NCBI GenBank assembly: GCA_023953835.1
Contig: JAMLJB010000001.1
Location: 1,488,001 to 1,552,000 of the forward strand
Source: Rhizobiaceae bacterium
Lineage (GTDB): Bacteria > Pseudomonadota > Alphaproteobacteria > Rhizobiales > Rhizobiaceae
DNA: 64,000 nt
Direction of reading: 5' to 3'
The notes below the pieces were generated by a model. The model was not told the DNA's origin and searched no databases. It was given only the letters and a program-made list of their open reading frames with translations. The translations under genes were made by a program, and so were the position numbers. Shown one piece after another: positions 17,878 through 28,388 of this stretch. Within the stretch, counting starts at the first letter, position 1. The number at the start of each line of letters is the position of its first letter.

Positions 17878-18762
17878 CGTGGCGGCTACCTCCTCGGCCA
17901 TCGGGATGGATTGCTGCGCGCCCGGCTTCAGGCAAGCGAGCGATGCAGCAACCGCCGCCCTGTGCAGCGCGTCGCGCAAGGGCAGACCCGCATCGAGACC
18001 CGCACCCAGATAGCCGCAGAACGTGTCGCCCGCGCCAACCGTGTCCACGGGATCGATCTTCATCGCGGGCACTTCGATTGTCTGTTTTGGCGTCACCGCA
18101 ATCACACCATCCTCACCGAGCGTGACGATCACTGTCCGTCCGGTGCGGCCGGCAAAGTCCTGCATGGAATCAAGCCGCTTTGCGCCTTTCAGATGCAGCG
18201 TTTTGGCATAGAGGTCGAATTCGGTTTCATTGGCGACGACATAGTCTGCCTTTTCAAGCATCGCTGCCGCCTCGATCCTGAACGGGGCGGTGTTGAGAAT
18301 GGAGGTGACGCCCGCGGCGCGCGCCGCATCGAGCGCTGCATCCACCGTCTCCAGCGGAATTTCGTGTTGCAGGAGGACGATCCCCGGTTCCAGCGGCCTT
18401 TTGGCAATTCCGCCCGGAAGCACTGAAGCATTTGCCCCCGGAACGACTGCGATAATGTTCTCGCCCTTATCGTCGACCATGATCAGGGCAGTGCCGGTGG
18501 CGGCAGCCGATTGATGCAGGTGGGAGGTATCGACCCCTCCCGCACGCAAAAGTGCCAGCGCCTCGTCTGCAAAGGCATCGCGTCCCACCGCCCCGATCAT
18601 GCGGGTCTGTACACCGGCCCTTGCGGCGGCGAGTGCCTGATTGGCGCCCTTTCCCCCGGGTGCGGTCTTGAAGGTCGAGCCCGGAACGGTTTCGCCCGGC
18701 TTGGGCAAACGAGCGACATTCGCCACAAGATCAAGGTTGATCGAACCGATGACCGTTATCAA
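17863..18762 (-). CDS. rbsK: Ribokinase (PfkB family)
   Basis: Phosphorylates ribose to ribose-5-phosphate. The 299-residue protein starts MITVIGSINLDLVANV and has the substrate motif TAPGGKGANQALAAARAG. It also has the C-terminal PfkB signature with catalytic aspartate in DTVGAGDTFCGYLGAGL. Its last 15 bp overlap the end of the nucleoside hydrolase gene on the other strand. The functional link to the hydrolase is inferred from adjacency and chemistry, since the two are not cotranscribed. Confidence 0.93.
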   Translation of the reverse strand: MITVIGSINLDLVANVARLPKPGETVPGSTFKTAPGGKGANQALAAARAGVQTRMIGAVGRDAFADEALALLRAGGVDTSHLHQSAAATGTALIMVDDKGENIIAVVPGANASVLPGGIAKRPLEPGIVLLQHEIPLETVDAALDAARAAGVTSILNTAPFRIEAAAMLEKADYVVANETEFDLYAKTLHLKGAKRLDSMQDFAGRTGRTVIVTLGEDGVIAVTPKQTIEVPAMKIDPVDTVGAGDTFCGYLGAGLDAGLPLRDALHRAAVAASLACLKPGAQQSIPMAEEVAATLKPA

Positions 18763-18789
18763 AGCATTGCTCCAGTGTTTGGGGCGAAG

Positions 18790-19674
18790 CTACCTGCCGG
18801 TCGCCAGCTGGCCCGCTTCCCATCCCAGAATGGCACGCTTGCGCGTCAAGCCCCAGTGATATCCTGTCAGGGCACCGGACTTGCCGAGCGCACGGTGGCA
18901 GGGCACCACGAAGGAAATCGGATTTGCGCCTATGGCTGCTCCGACCGCGCGGCTTGCCGCTGGTGCGCCAATTTCATTGGCGATTTCCGAATAGGCGCGT
19001 GCGCGGCCCATCGGGATCCGCAGCAATGCCTGCCATACCCGGACCTGAAAGTCAGTGCCGATCAACACCACCTGGAGCGGCTGGTCCGAGCGCCAGCGCG
19101 CCGGATCGAAAATCCTCGCGGCGTAGGGCGCGGTTGCGGACATGTCCTCGACATAGGTCGCGCTCGGCCAGCGTCCCGACATGTCGGCGAAGGCGGCGCG
19201 TTCGTCTCCCGGATCGTTGAAGGACAGGCCCGCAAGGCCACGGTCCGTCACCATGACAAGCGCCACGCCGAAGGGCGAAATATGATAGCCGAAGCGGATG
19301 GTCAGGCCTGCGCCGCGCGTCTTGTAGTCGCCGGGCGACATTGCCTCATGGGTGACGAACAGGTCGTGCAGACGGCCCGGCCCGGACATGCCGACCTCAT
19401 AGGCGGTATCGAGCAGCGGCAGGCCCGTGTCCAGAAGCCTGCGCGCGTGATCGAGCGTCACGGCCTGTAGAAACGTCTTGGGCGAAAGCCCCGCCCAGCG
19501 TGTAAACAGCTTCTGCAAGCCGCCGGATGTTTCTCCCACTTCTGCGGCAAGCTGGTCCAGCGACGGCTGGGCGCGATAATCGAGGCTGATCTTTTCGACC
19601 ACCCTGCGGATAATCTCATAGTCGCCGCCCTGCGGCGTGACATCCTTTTCCAGAATAGCGACGGGCGCGTTCAT
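18790..19674 (-). CDS. Ada-like AraC regulator fused to O6-methylguanine-DNA methyltransferase
   Basis: A 294-residue fusion. Residues about 20-115 form an AraC-type helix-turn-helix (SLDQLAAEVGETSGGLQKLF, DTAYEVGMSGPGRLHDLF). The C-terminal half is an O6-alkylguanine transferase with acceptor cysteine in NPISFVVPCHRALG. It lacks the N-terminal zinc domain that accepts methyl groups from phosphotriesters in E. coli Ada, so it cannot sense damage the same way. The start at 19674 has AGGAG about nine bases upstream; the frame extends eight codons further. It likely repairs alkylated DNA and may regulate repair genes. Confidence 0.88.
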   Translation of the reverse strand: MNAPVAILEKDVTPQGGDYEIIRRVVEKISLDYRAQPSLDQLAAEVGETSGGLQKLFTRWAGLSPKTFLQAVTLDHARRLLDTGLPLLDTAYEVGMSGPGRLHDLFVTHEAMSPGDYKTRGAGLTIRFGYHISPFGVALVMVTDRGLAGLSFNDPGDERAAFADMSGRWPSATYVEDMSATAPYAARIFDPARWRSDQPLQVVLIGTDFQVRVWQALLRIPMGRARAYSEIANEIGAPAASRAVGAAIGANPISFVVPCHRALGKSGALTGYHWGLTRKRAILGWEAGQLATGR

Positions 19675-19742
19675 GGCCGTTTTCTCCTTTTCAGCCAATA
19701 TCGCTATCCCGAATGTGCAAGACCACCCGATATACGCCTTGT

Positions 19743-20237
19743 TCAGCGTCCGCGCGCCCGCATGAGCGCCGCGCCGAATGCCTTTGCAAAGCTTTCGCGG
19801 TCATCCGGGTTGAGGAACGACCCGAGCGGCACGCGCCGTCCTTGCCCCTCGACCGTCATGCTGGTTATGCCGATCATCTCATGGCGCGCAATGTTGAAGC
19901 GGGTCCAGAACGGATTGAAGCGATGTTCCTCGCTCCTTCCCGAGGACGCGACCTTGCGAATGTCCAGCCTCGTGCGCGACACCGAAACCTCCTCATGGGC
20001 GCGGGCGGCGCGATAGTTCAGCTTGAAGGCGACATAGAGCAGCACCACGTCGAGGCCGAAAAACCCGAAGACCGGCCATGCACCATGCGCGAGAAAGAAT
20101 GCGCCGGTCGTCAGCCAGCCTCCGGTGACGGTCAGCATCAGGATCAGGAAGCCTTTGCGGCCAAGCGACCTGTGCGGCGTCAGCATCGCTCGAAAAAACG
20201 GCTCGTCCGCAGCGCTGGTCGATGTTGTATCGCTCAT
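19743..20237 (-). CDS. DUF2244 integral membrane protein
   Basis: A 164-residue membrane protein of family DUF2244, common in Alphaproteobacteria and of unknown function. Two hydrophobic helices lie near residues 29-50 (GFLILMLTVTGGWLTTGAFF) and 55-72 (PVFGFFGLDVVLLYVAFKL). The soluble C-terminal part contains RFNPFWTRFNI and GQGRRVPLGSFLNPDDRESF. It diverges from nth with only 21 bp between start codons, so the two promoters must overlap the opposing coding sequences. The much longer frame to 21113 is antisense to nth and is not used. Confidence 0.85.
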   Translation of the reverse strand: MSDTTSTSAADEPFFRAMLTPHRSLGRKGFLILMLTVTGGWLTTGAFFLAHGAWPVFGFFGLDVVLLYVAFKLNYRAARAHEEVSVSRTRLDIRKVASSGRSEEHRFNPFWTRFNIARHEMIGITSMTVEGQGRRVPLGSFLNPDDRESFAKAFGAALMRARGR

Positions 20238-20258
20238 GGCGCAGATTATAGAGAGGCT

Positions 20259-21008
20259 ATGGCCGATCCAAAAGTCAAAACAACACCTCGCCGGGCAAAA
20301 TCCGCAAGCCGCCGCCGAAGCGCCTATACGCACGACGAGGTCCATGAAATTTTCCGCAGGTTCGCACTTCAAAGGCCGGAGCCCAAGGGCGAACTCCATT
20401 TCGTCAATCCCTTCACGCTTCTGGTCGCCGTGGTGTTGTCGGCGCAGGCGACCGATGCGGGTGTGAACAAGGCGACGGAGGGTCTGTTTGCGGTCGCCGA
20501 CACGCCGGAGAAAATGCTCGCGCTCGGCGTGGATACCGTTGGCAACCGCATTCGAACCATTGGCCTGTGGCGCAACAAGGCGAAGAATGTGATCGCCCTT
20601 TCGGAAGTGCTCATCAGGGACCACCAGGGAAAGGTTCCCCCCGACCGGGACGAACTGGTCAAGCTGCCGGGAGTCGGTCGCAAGACCGCGAATGTCGTGC
20701 TCAATATCGCCTTCGGACAGCCGACGATCGCGGTCGACACCCACATTTTCCGCATCGCGAACAGGATAAGGCTTGCTCCCGGCGCTACGCCGGAGGCGGT
20801 CGAGCAGCATCTCCTGAGGGTGATCCCGAAGGAATATCTGCTGCACGCGCATCATTGGCTGATCCTGCACGGGCGCTATGTGTGCAAGGCGCGCAAGCCG
20901 GACTGCCCGGCCTGCATCATCGCGGACCTGTGCAAGTTTGACGAAAAGTCGTGCTCGGTTCCCGCTCCGATCGTGCAATTGCCGGCGAATGAAGTTTCGC
21001 TCATGTGA
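20259..21008 (+). CDS. nth: Endonuclease III
   Basis: Base-excision repair glycosylase/AP lyase for oxidised pyrimidines. The 249-residue protein has the helix-hairpin-helix with catalytic lysine, LPGVGRKTANVVLN, the catalytic aspartate in AVDTHIFR, and the 4Fe-4S loop with spacing C-x6-C-x2-C-x5-C (CKARKPDCPACIIADLC). The ATG at 20259 has GAGAGG just upstream. A longer frame beginning at 19713 is antisense to the DUF2244 gene and was set aside. A basic N-terminal extension (KTTPRRAKSASRRRSA) may add DNA affinity. Confidence 0.96.
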   Translation: MADPKVKTTPRRAKSASRRRSAYTHDEVHEIFRRFALQRPEPKGELHFVNPFTLLVAVVLSAQATDAGVNKATEGLFAVADTPEKMLALGVDTVGNRIRTIGLWRNKAKNVIALSEVLIRDHQGKVPPDRDELVKLPGVGRKTANVVLNIAFGQPTIAVDTHIFRIANRIRLAPGATPEAVEQHLLRVIPKEYLLHAHHWLILHGRYVCKARKPDCPACIIADLCKFDEKSCSVPAPIVQLPANEVSLM

Positions 21009-21086
21009 TATTGCGCCGTTAGGGAAAAGGCGAAACTTCGGGGCTAATATCTGGTAGGTTCCCGCATCAGGCTCGGGACTGGAAGG

Positions 21087-23342
<2,256 letters not shown>

Positions 23343-23378
23343 TACCCTGTCACGATGATGTAGTATGCCCATGTTAGC

Positions 23379-23395
23379 ACCCTATTGAATAGGGT
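23379..23395. promoter_or_regulatory. 17-bp palindrome upstream of olsB
   Basis: ACCCTATT and AATAGGGT flank a single central G. The site lies 43 bp before the olsB ATG and 37 bp after the kinase stop. No T-run follows, so an operator or RNA structure is more likely than a terminator. A half Pho-box-like CTGTCAC lies at 23347-23353. Confidence 0.4.
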
Positions 23396-23437
23396 CAGGA
23401 CCTGTTGATTGGACCTTGGGCGCGTGGGAGCATCGAG

Positions 23438-24304
23438 ATGCAGGATATAGCGAAAGATATTTCGGCCGGCGCTGTCTCGCACATGTCTGTCGGCGCGAAT
23501 TGCCTTCTGGGACGCATCGGTTCGCTCGAGGTGAGGCTTGCCCGCAGCGTCGAGGAAATCGCGGCTGCGCAGGAGGTTCGCTATCGCGTGTTTTGCGAGG
23601 AGCTTGGCGCGCAGACGTCCTTGCCGCTGGCTGCAACTGTGCCCGGACGCGATGTCGATTCCTTCGATGCGGTCTGCGACCATCTCATCGTCTGCGACAT
23701 CAACCTGCCCGGTCCCGATGAACGGCGGGTGGTCGGCACCTATCGCCTGCTCCGGCAGGAGCGCGCGGCGCTGCACGGCGGCTTCTACTCCGTCTCCGAG
23801 TTCGAACTGGACGGCCTGGTCGCGCGCAATCCGGGCCTTCGTTTCATGGAGTTGGGGCGCTCCTGCGTGCTGCCCGCCTACCGGACAAAACGCACGATCG
23901 AGGCATTGTGGCAGGCGATCTGGGCCTATGTGAACCACCATGAGATAGACGTGATGGCGGGCTGCGCCTCATTCCACGGCACGGTGCCCGCCGCGCATGC
24001 GGAGGCTCTCTCCTTTCTCGCCCATCATTGCCGGGCGGAAGGAAACTGGGCCGTGCGCGCCGTCTCCGAACGGTTTTGCCCGATGGATTTGATGCCCGAG
24101 GAAGCCGTCAACGCGAAATCCGCGCTGTTGGCGATGCCGCCGCTCATCAAGGGCTATCTGCGGCTTGGCGCGCGCTTCGGCGAGGGATGCGTGATCGACA
24201 GGGAATTCGGCACTACCGACGTGTTCGTCGTGCTGCCGGTGTCTTTCATCTCGCAGCGCTACATCAGCTACTATGGCGGAGAAGGCCAGAGCCTCGTGGC
24301 CTGA
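23438..24304 (+). CDS. olsB: L-ornithine N-alpha-acyltransferase OlsB
   Basis: Transfers a 3-hydroxyacyl group from acyl carrier protein to ornithine, the first step of ornithine-lipid synthesis, a phosphorus-free membrane lipid made under phosphate limitation. The 288-residue protein shows the OlsB/GNAT hemolysin-like fold: EVRYRVFCEELGAQ, DSFDAVCDHLIVCD, VVGTYRLLR, FMELGRSCVLPAYR and VMAGCASFHGT. The ATG at 23438 has GGGAG seven bases upstream; an upstream TTG at 23405 is less likely. olsA is not next to it. Confidence 0.88.
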   Translation: MQDIAKDISAGAVSHMSVGANCLLGRIGSLEVRLARSVEEIAAAQEVRYRVFCEELGAQTSLPLAATVPGRDVDSFDAVCDHLIVCDINLPGPDERRVVGTYRLLRQERAALHGGFYSVSEFELDGLVARNPGLRFMELGRSCVLPAYRTKRTIEALWQAIWAYVNHHEIDVMAGCASFHGTVPAAHAEALSFLAHHCRAEGNWAVRAVSERFCPMDLMPEEAVNAKSALLAMPPLIKGYLRLGARFGEGCVIDREFGTTDVFVVLPVSFISQRYISYYGGEGQSLVA

Positions 24305-24307
24305 TCT

Positions 24308-24967
24308 TTACTGCATGTGCCGTTTCGACCGCCGGTCGGGAATTTCCTCCGGCCTGCGTCCGGGGCGGCTCCTGTAAGGATAGAGGGTCCAGCCGAACCA
24401 CAGCGCACCGCCGCGCACGACCAATGCGACCGCGAAGGCGAGCGTCGCGGCAAGTCCCGGCGCTGCCAGCATCCAGTCTGCGATCACATAGGCGGCTGCG
24501 CCCGCCCCCGCTGCGCTCACGTAGATTTCGGGACGCAACAAGACCGACTGTTCGCCCGCGACAACGTCGCGCAATATGCCGCCAAAGGTCGCCGTCAGCA
24601 TGCCCATGACAATGGCTATGACCGGCGAGCCGGTGATCGCCAGCCCCTTGGCCGTGCCCATGGCGGCGAATGCGGCGAGACCTACCGCGTCCAGCCACAG
24701 CAGCAACCGCCAGCGCGATTCGACCAGATGCGCCGTGAAGAACACGAGCATGGCCGTCACCACGCAGATCAGGACATAGATGTGGTTTCCCACCCAGAAG
24801 ACCGGCACGTTGAGAATGACATCGCGCAGCGTTCCGCCGCCTATGCCTGTTATGCCTGCAAGGAAGATGAAGCCGACCATGTCGAGCTGCTTGCGCGAGG
24901 CGGACAGCGCGCCGGTCGCCGCGAAGACGGCGACGCCCGCATAGTCGAGGAACTGGATTGATGTCAT
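24308..24967 (-). CDS. TRIC-type (UPF0126/YicG) membrane channel protein
   Basis: A membrane protein of about 219 residues with two UPF0126 repeats, each marked by a glycine-rich helix break: FLAGITGIGGGTLRDVIL and MLTATFGGILRDVVAG. Bacterial homologues form trimeric potassium-permeable channels related to animal TRIC. About seven hydrophobic segments are visible. The start is uncertain: MTSIQFLDYAG (24967) begins where homologues align, and an ATG at 24994 would add nine residues. It follows dnaE2 on the same strand with 46 bp between (19 bp with the longer start), so it may be read from the SOS cassette. Confidence 0.86.
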   Translation of the reverse strand: MTSIQFLDYAGVAVFAATGALSASRKQLDMVGFIFLAGITGIGGGTLRDVILNVPVFWVGNHIYVLICVVTAMLVFFTAHLVESRWRLLLWLDAVGLAAFAAMGTAKGLAITGSPVIAIVMGMLTATFGGILRDVVAGEQSVLLRPEIYVSAAGAGAAAYVIADWMLAAPGLAATLAFAVALVVRGGALWFGWTLYPYRSRPGRRPEEIPDRRSKRHMQ

Positions 24968-25013
24968 GTGCAAACCGGCGCGATTGGACGACATCTTGTA
25001 GACCGGCCCGGCG

Positions 25014-28000
25014 TCAATGGAAATCGCGCGACTTCGGCAGCACGCGCACATTGCGCGGATGACCCTGGCGCGGCGGCGGCGTGCTGGCGATCGACGGAAC
25101 GCCTGGCACGAACGGCGCTGCTTGCGGCAAGGCGACGCCCGCGCGGTCCGCCTGCCACAGGCGGTCGAGTTCCGCCGAGCGGTCAAAGATGCGCTGCGTC
25201 ATGAGATGCACCACGCCTTCCGGGCTTTTCTGCACCCGGCCTTCCACCGTCATCAGGCGACTGCCCATGACCTCGCGCCGGAAGCGTTCGAATTTGGTCG
25301 CCCACATGACGACATTTGTAATGCCTGTCTCGTCCTCCAGCGTGATGAAGATGGCGTTTCCCTTGCCCGGCCTTTGCCGCACCAGAACAATGCCGGCGAC
25401 ATGCGCATACGCCCCGTCGGGCCGCGCGGAGACCGCCTCGCAGGTGAGGATCCGCCGTCGCTCGAAAATGGGCCGCAAGATCTGCATCGGATGGCTTTTG
25501 AGCGACAGCCGCATGGTCTGGTAGTCGGTCGCCACATGTTCGCCGAGCGGCATGTCCGGCAGCGCGGCATCCGGTTCTTCGGCAAGCTCCCGCGCATCCG
25601 CGACCTGAAACAGCGGCAGCGGATCGTCGTCCGGCAACCGGCTCACTTCCCACAGCGCCTTGCGCCGGTCCAGCCCGATGGAACGGAACGCATCCGCATC
25701 GGCCAGTGCGCGCAACGGACGGCCATGCAGGCCCGCGCGAACCGACAGGGCCTCGATGGAATCGAACCCCGCGCCCCGCGTGCCGACGAGTCGTTCCGCT
25801 TCCGCCTCGTGTACGCCCTGCGCCTGCCGGAAACCGAGGCGAAGCGCGCACCATTTGCCCGCCTTCTCCTCCAGCGTGTTGTCCCACCGGCTATGGTTGA
25901 TATCGACCGGCCTTACCTCGACACCATGTTCCCGCGCATCGCGCACGATCTGGGCGGGCGCATAAAAGCCCATAGGTTGCGCGTTCAGCAGTGCGCAGGC
26001 GAAAACATCGGGATGATGGCATTTGATCCAGGCGGAAATGTAAACCAGCTTGGCGAATGAGGCCGCATGGCTTTCGGGGAAGCCATAGCTGCCGAAACCC
26101 TTGATCTGCTCGAAGCAATCCTTGGCGAAGCCGGGATCGTAGCCGCGCGCCACCATCCGTCCCACCATTATGTCACCGAATTCTCCTATAGTGCCGACAT
26201 TGCGGAAAGTCGCCATGGCGCGGCGCAGGCGATTGGCTTCCTCGTCGCTGAATTCCGCGGCCACCATTGCAAGTTTCATTGCCTGTTCCTGAAAGAGCGG
26301 AACGCCGAGTGTCTTGCCCAACACACCCGCCAGTTCATCGGGCGGTCCATGCTCAGGTGAGGGGGCTGGAAAAACCACTTTCTCGCCCGCCCGCCGCCGC
26401 AGATAGGGATGCACCATGTTGCCTTGTATCGGGCCGGGCCGCACGATGGCGACCTGAATGACCAGATCGTAGAATTCCTTCGGCTTCAGGCGCGGCAGCA
26501 TGCTCATCTGCGCGCGGCTTTCGACCTGGAATACGCCGATGGAATCGCCGCGCTGAAGCATGGCGTAGGTTTCGCCGTCCTCCTTCTTCACGGTGTGGAG
26601 TTTCAGGTCGATGTCCTTGTGGTCGCGCAGAAGCTCGAAACTTTTCGCTATGCAGGTCAGCATTCCGAGCGCCAGCACATCGACCTTCATCAGGCCCAGC
26701 GTATCGATATCGTCCTTGTCCCATTCGATGAAGGTGCGCTTTTCCATCGCCGCATTGCCGATGGGAACCGTCTCGTCCAGCCTGCCTCGCGACAGCACGA
26801 AGCCGCCGACATGCTGGGACAGATGACGCGGAAAGCCGAGCAGCCGCCTGGCGAAGCCGACTGCCCGGACGATTTCGGGATTGTCGGGGTCGAGCCCCGC
26901 CTGCCGAACCTGCGTGCGGGTTATGTCGCTTTCGTAGCTGCCCCATTGGGTATTCGCCAGCGCCGCCGTCACATCTTCCGAAAGGCCCAGCGCCTTGCCC
27001 GCCTCGCGGATGGCGCTGCGCGGGCGATAATGGATCACCGTCGCGGCGATGCCCGCCCGGTCGCGTCCATATTTCTCATAGAGATACTGGATCACTTCCT
27101 CGCGGCGCTCGTGCTCGAAATCGACGTCGATGTCGGGCGGCTCCCGCCGCTCGGTCGAAATGAACCGGGCAAACAGCACATCGTGGTCCTTTGGATCGAC
27201 CGCCGTGATGCCGAGCACGTAGCAGACCGCAGAATTGGCGGCGGAACCGCGCCCCTGGCACAGAATGCCTTTCGACCTCGCGAACTCCACAATGTCGTAG
27301 ATGGTGAGAAAGTAGCGCGCATAGTCGAGCTGGCCGATCAGCGCCAGCTCATCATGCAACAATCGCTCGACCTTTTCGGGAATGCCTTCCCGGTAGCACA
27401 TGGCCGCATGACGCCATGTCAGTTCCTTGAGCCAGCCCTGCGCATCCCTGCCCGGCGGAACAGGCTCATCGGGATAATCATATTTCAACTCACCCAGCGA
27501 GAAATCCACCCGCAGGAGAAAATCCTGCGTTTCAGAAATTGCCTGCGGGCAATCCGCAAACAGCCGCGCCATTTCAGCGGGCGCTTTCAAGTGCCGCTCC
27601 GCATTGGCTTCCAGCAACCGGCCAGCCCTGTCGATGGACACGCCATGCCGGATGCAGGTCAGGATATCCTGCAAATCACGCTGGCCCGGTTCCGAATAAA
27701 GCGCCTCATTGGTGGCCAGTAGCGGCACGTCCGCACCCTCGGCCAATGCCTTCAACGTCGCGAGACGCCGCCGGTCATTTCCGCGCCTGTGCATGGAGGC
27801 CGCCAGCCAGACCGCGCCGGGCGCAGCCTCACACAGCTTCGGCAGGAGTCCTTCCATCGGGGAGGACTCATCCGGCGGCATCGCGACCAGAAGCAGGTCG
27901 CTCGCATTGCGCAGGAGATCGTCAAGCTCCAGATGGCATTCGCCCTTCTTCGTGCGCCGGTTTCCGAGCGTCAGCAGGCGGCAGAGATTGCCCCAGCCCG

Positions 28001-28388
28001 TCCTGTTCTGGGGATGCACGACTATATCCGGCGTGCCGTCCGCAAAAACCAGCCGCGCTCCTGTGACCAGCTTGAATGCCTTCGCCCGTTCCCTGAGCAG
28101 GTCGCATATATCCGCTGGAACATCCGGCATCTGTTTCTGCCGCCGATATTCGCCGGGACCGGACCCCTCCCGCAATTTGAGCGTCGGCAAGGTGCCTTCT
28201 TCCCGCAGGTCCCTCAGCGCCGCATAGGCACGCACCACGCCCGAAACGGTGTTACGGTCGGCAATCCCCAACCCGTCATGGCCGAGCGCGATGGCGCGCA
28301 GCACCATATGCTCGCCGGATGACGCCCCTCGAAGGAAGGAAAAATTGGTCGCCGCGACAAGTTCGGCGAAGGCGGGTCCTTCCGTCAT
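25014..28388 (-). CDS. dnaE2: Error-prone DNA polymerase DnaE2 (ImuC)
   Basis: C-family polymerase that performs damage-induced mutagenic synthesis with ImuA and ImuB. The 1124-residue protein has an N-terminal PHP domain (ELVAATNFSFLRGASSGEHM). The polymerase core has the catalytic aspartates in PPDIDVDFEHERR near residue 417, and SQHVGGFVLSRG follows. Also present are the fingers and helix-hairpin-helix region and a C-terminal OB fold (EDETGITNVVMWATKFERFR). The start was set at 28388 because this ATG overlaps the imuB stop as ATGA; the open frame continues upstream inside imuB without meaning. It is shorter than replicative DnaE, as usual for DnaE2. Confidence 0.95.
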   Translation of the reverse strand: MTEGPAFAELVAATNFSFLRGASSGEHMVLRAIALGHDGLGIADRNTVSGVVRAYAALRDLREEGTLPTLKLREGSGPGEYRRQKQMPDVPADICDLLRERAKAFKLVTGARLVFADGTPDIVVHPQNRTGWGNLCRLLTLGNRRTKKGECHLELDDLLRNASDLLLVAMPPDESSPMEGLLPKLCEAAPGAVWLAASMHRRGNDRRRLATLKALAEGADVPLLATNEALYSEPGQRDLQDILTCIRHGVSIDRAGRLLEANAERHLKAPAEMARLFADCPQAISETQDFLLRVDFSLGELKYDYPDEPVPPGRDAQGWLKELTWRHAAMCYREGIPEKVERLLHDELALIGQLDYARYFLTIYDIVEFARSKGILCQGRGSAANSAVCYVLGITAVDPKDHDVLFARFISTERREPPDIDVDFEHERREEVIQYLYEKYGRDRAGIAATVIHYRPRSAIREAGKALGLSEDVTAALANTQWGSYESDITRTQVRQAGLDPDNPEIVRAVGFARRLLGFPRHLSQHVGGFVLSRGRLDETVPIGNAAMEKRTFIEWDKDDIDTLGLMKVDVLALGMLTCIAKSFELLRDHKDIDLKLHTVKKEDGETYAMLQRGDSIGVFQVESRAQMSMLPRLKPKEFYDLVIQVAIVRPGPIQGNMVHPYLRRRAGEKVVFPAPSPEHGPPDELAGVLGKTLGVPLFQEQAMKLAMVAAEFSDEEANRLRRAMATFRNVGTIGEFGDIMVGRMVARGYDPGFAKDCFEQIKGFGSYGFPESHAASFAKLVYISAWIKCHHPDVFACALLNAQPMGFYAPAQIVRDAREHGVEVRPVDINHSRWDNTLEEKAGKWCALRLGFRQAQGVHEAEAERLVGTRGAGFDSIEALSVRAGLHGRPLRALADADAFRSIGLDRRKALWEVSRLPDDDPLPLFQVADARELAEEPDAALPDMPLGEHVATDYQTMRLSLKSHPMQILRPIFERRRILTCEAVSARPDGAYAHVAGIVLVRQRPGKGNAIFITLEDETGITNVVMWATKFERFRREVMGSRLMTVEGRVQKSPEGVVHLMTQRIFDRSAELDRLWQADRAGVALPQAAPFVPGVPSIASTPPPRQGHPRNVRVLPKSRDFH

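Noticed and set aside
26409..27722. 437-residue plus-strand frame within dnaE2
   Set aside because: Antisense shadow of a well-supported polymerase gene.
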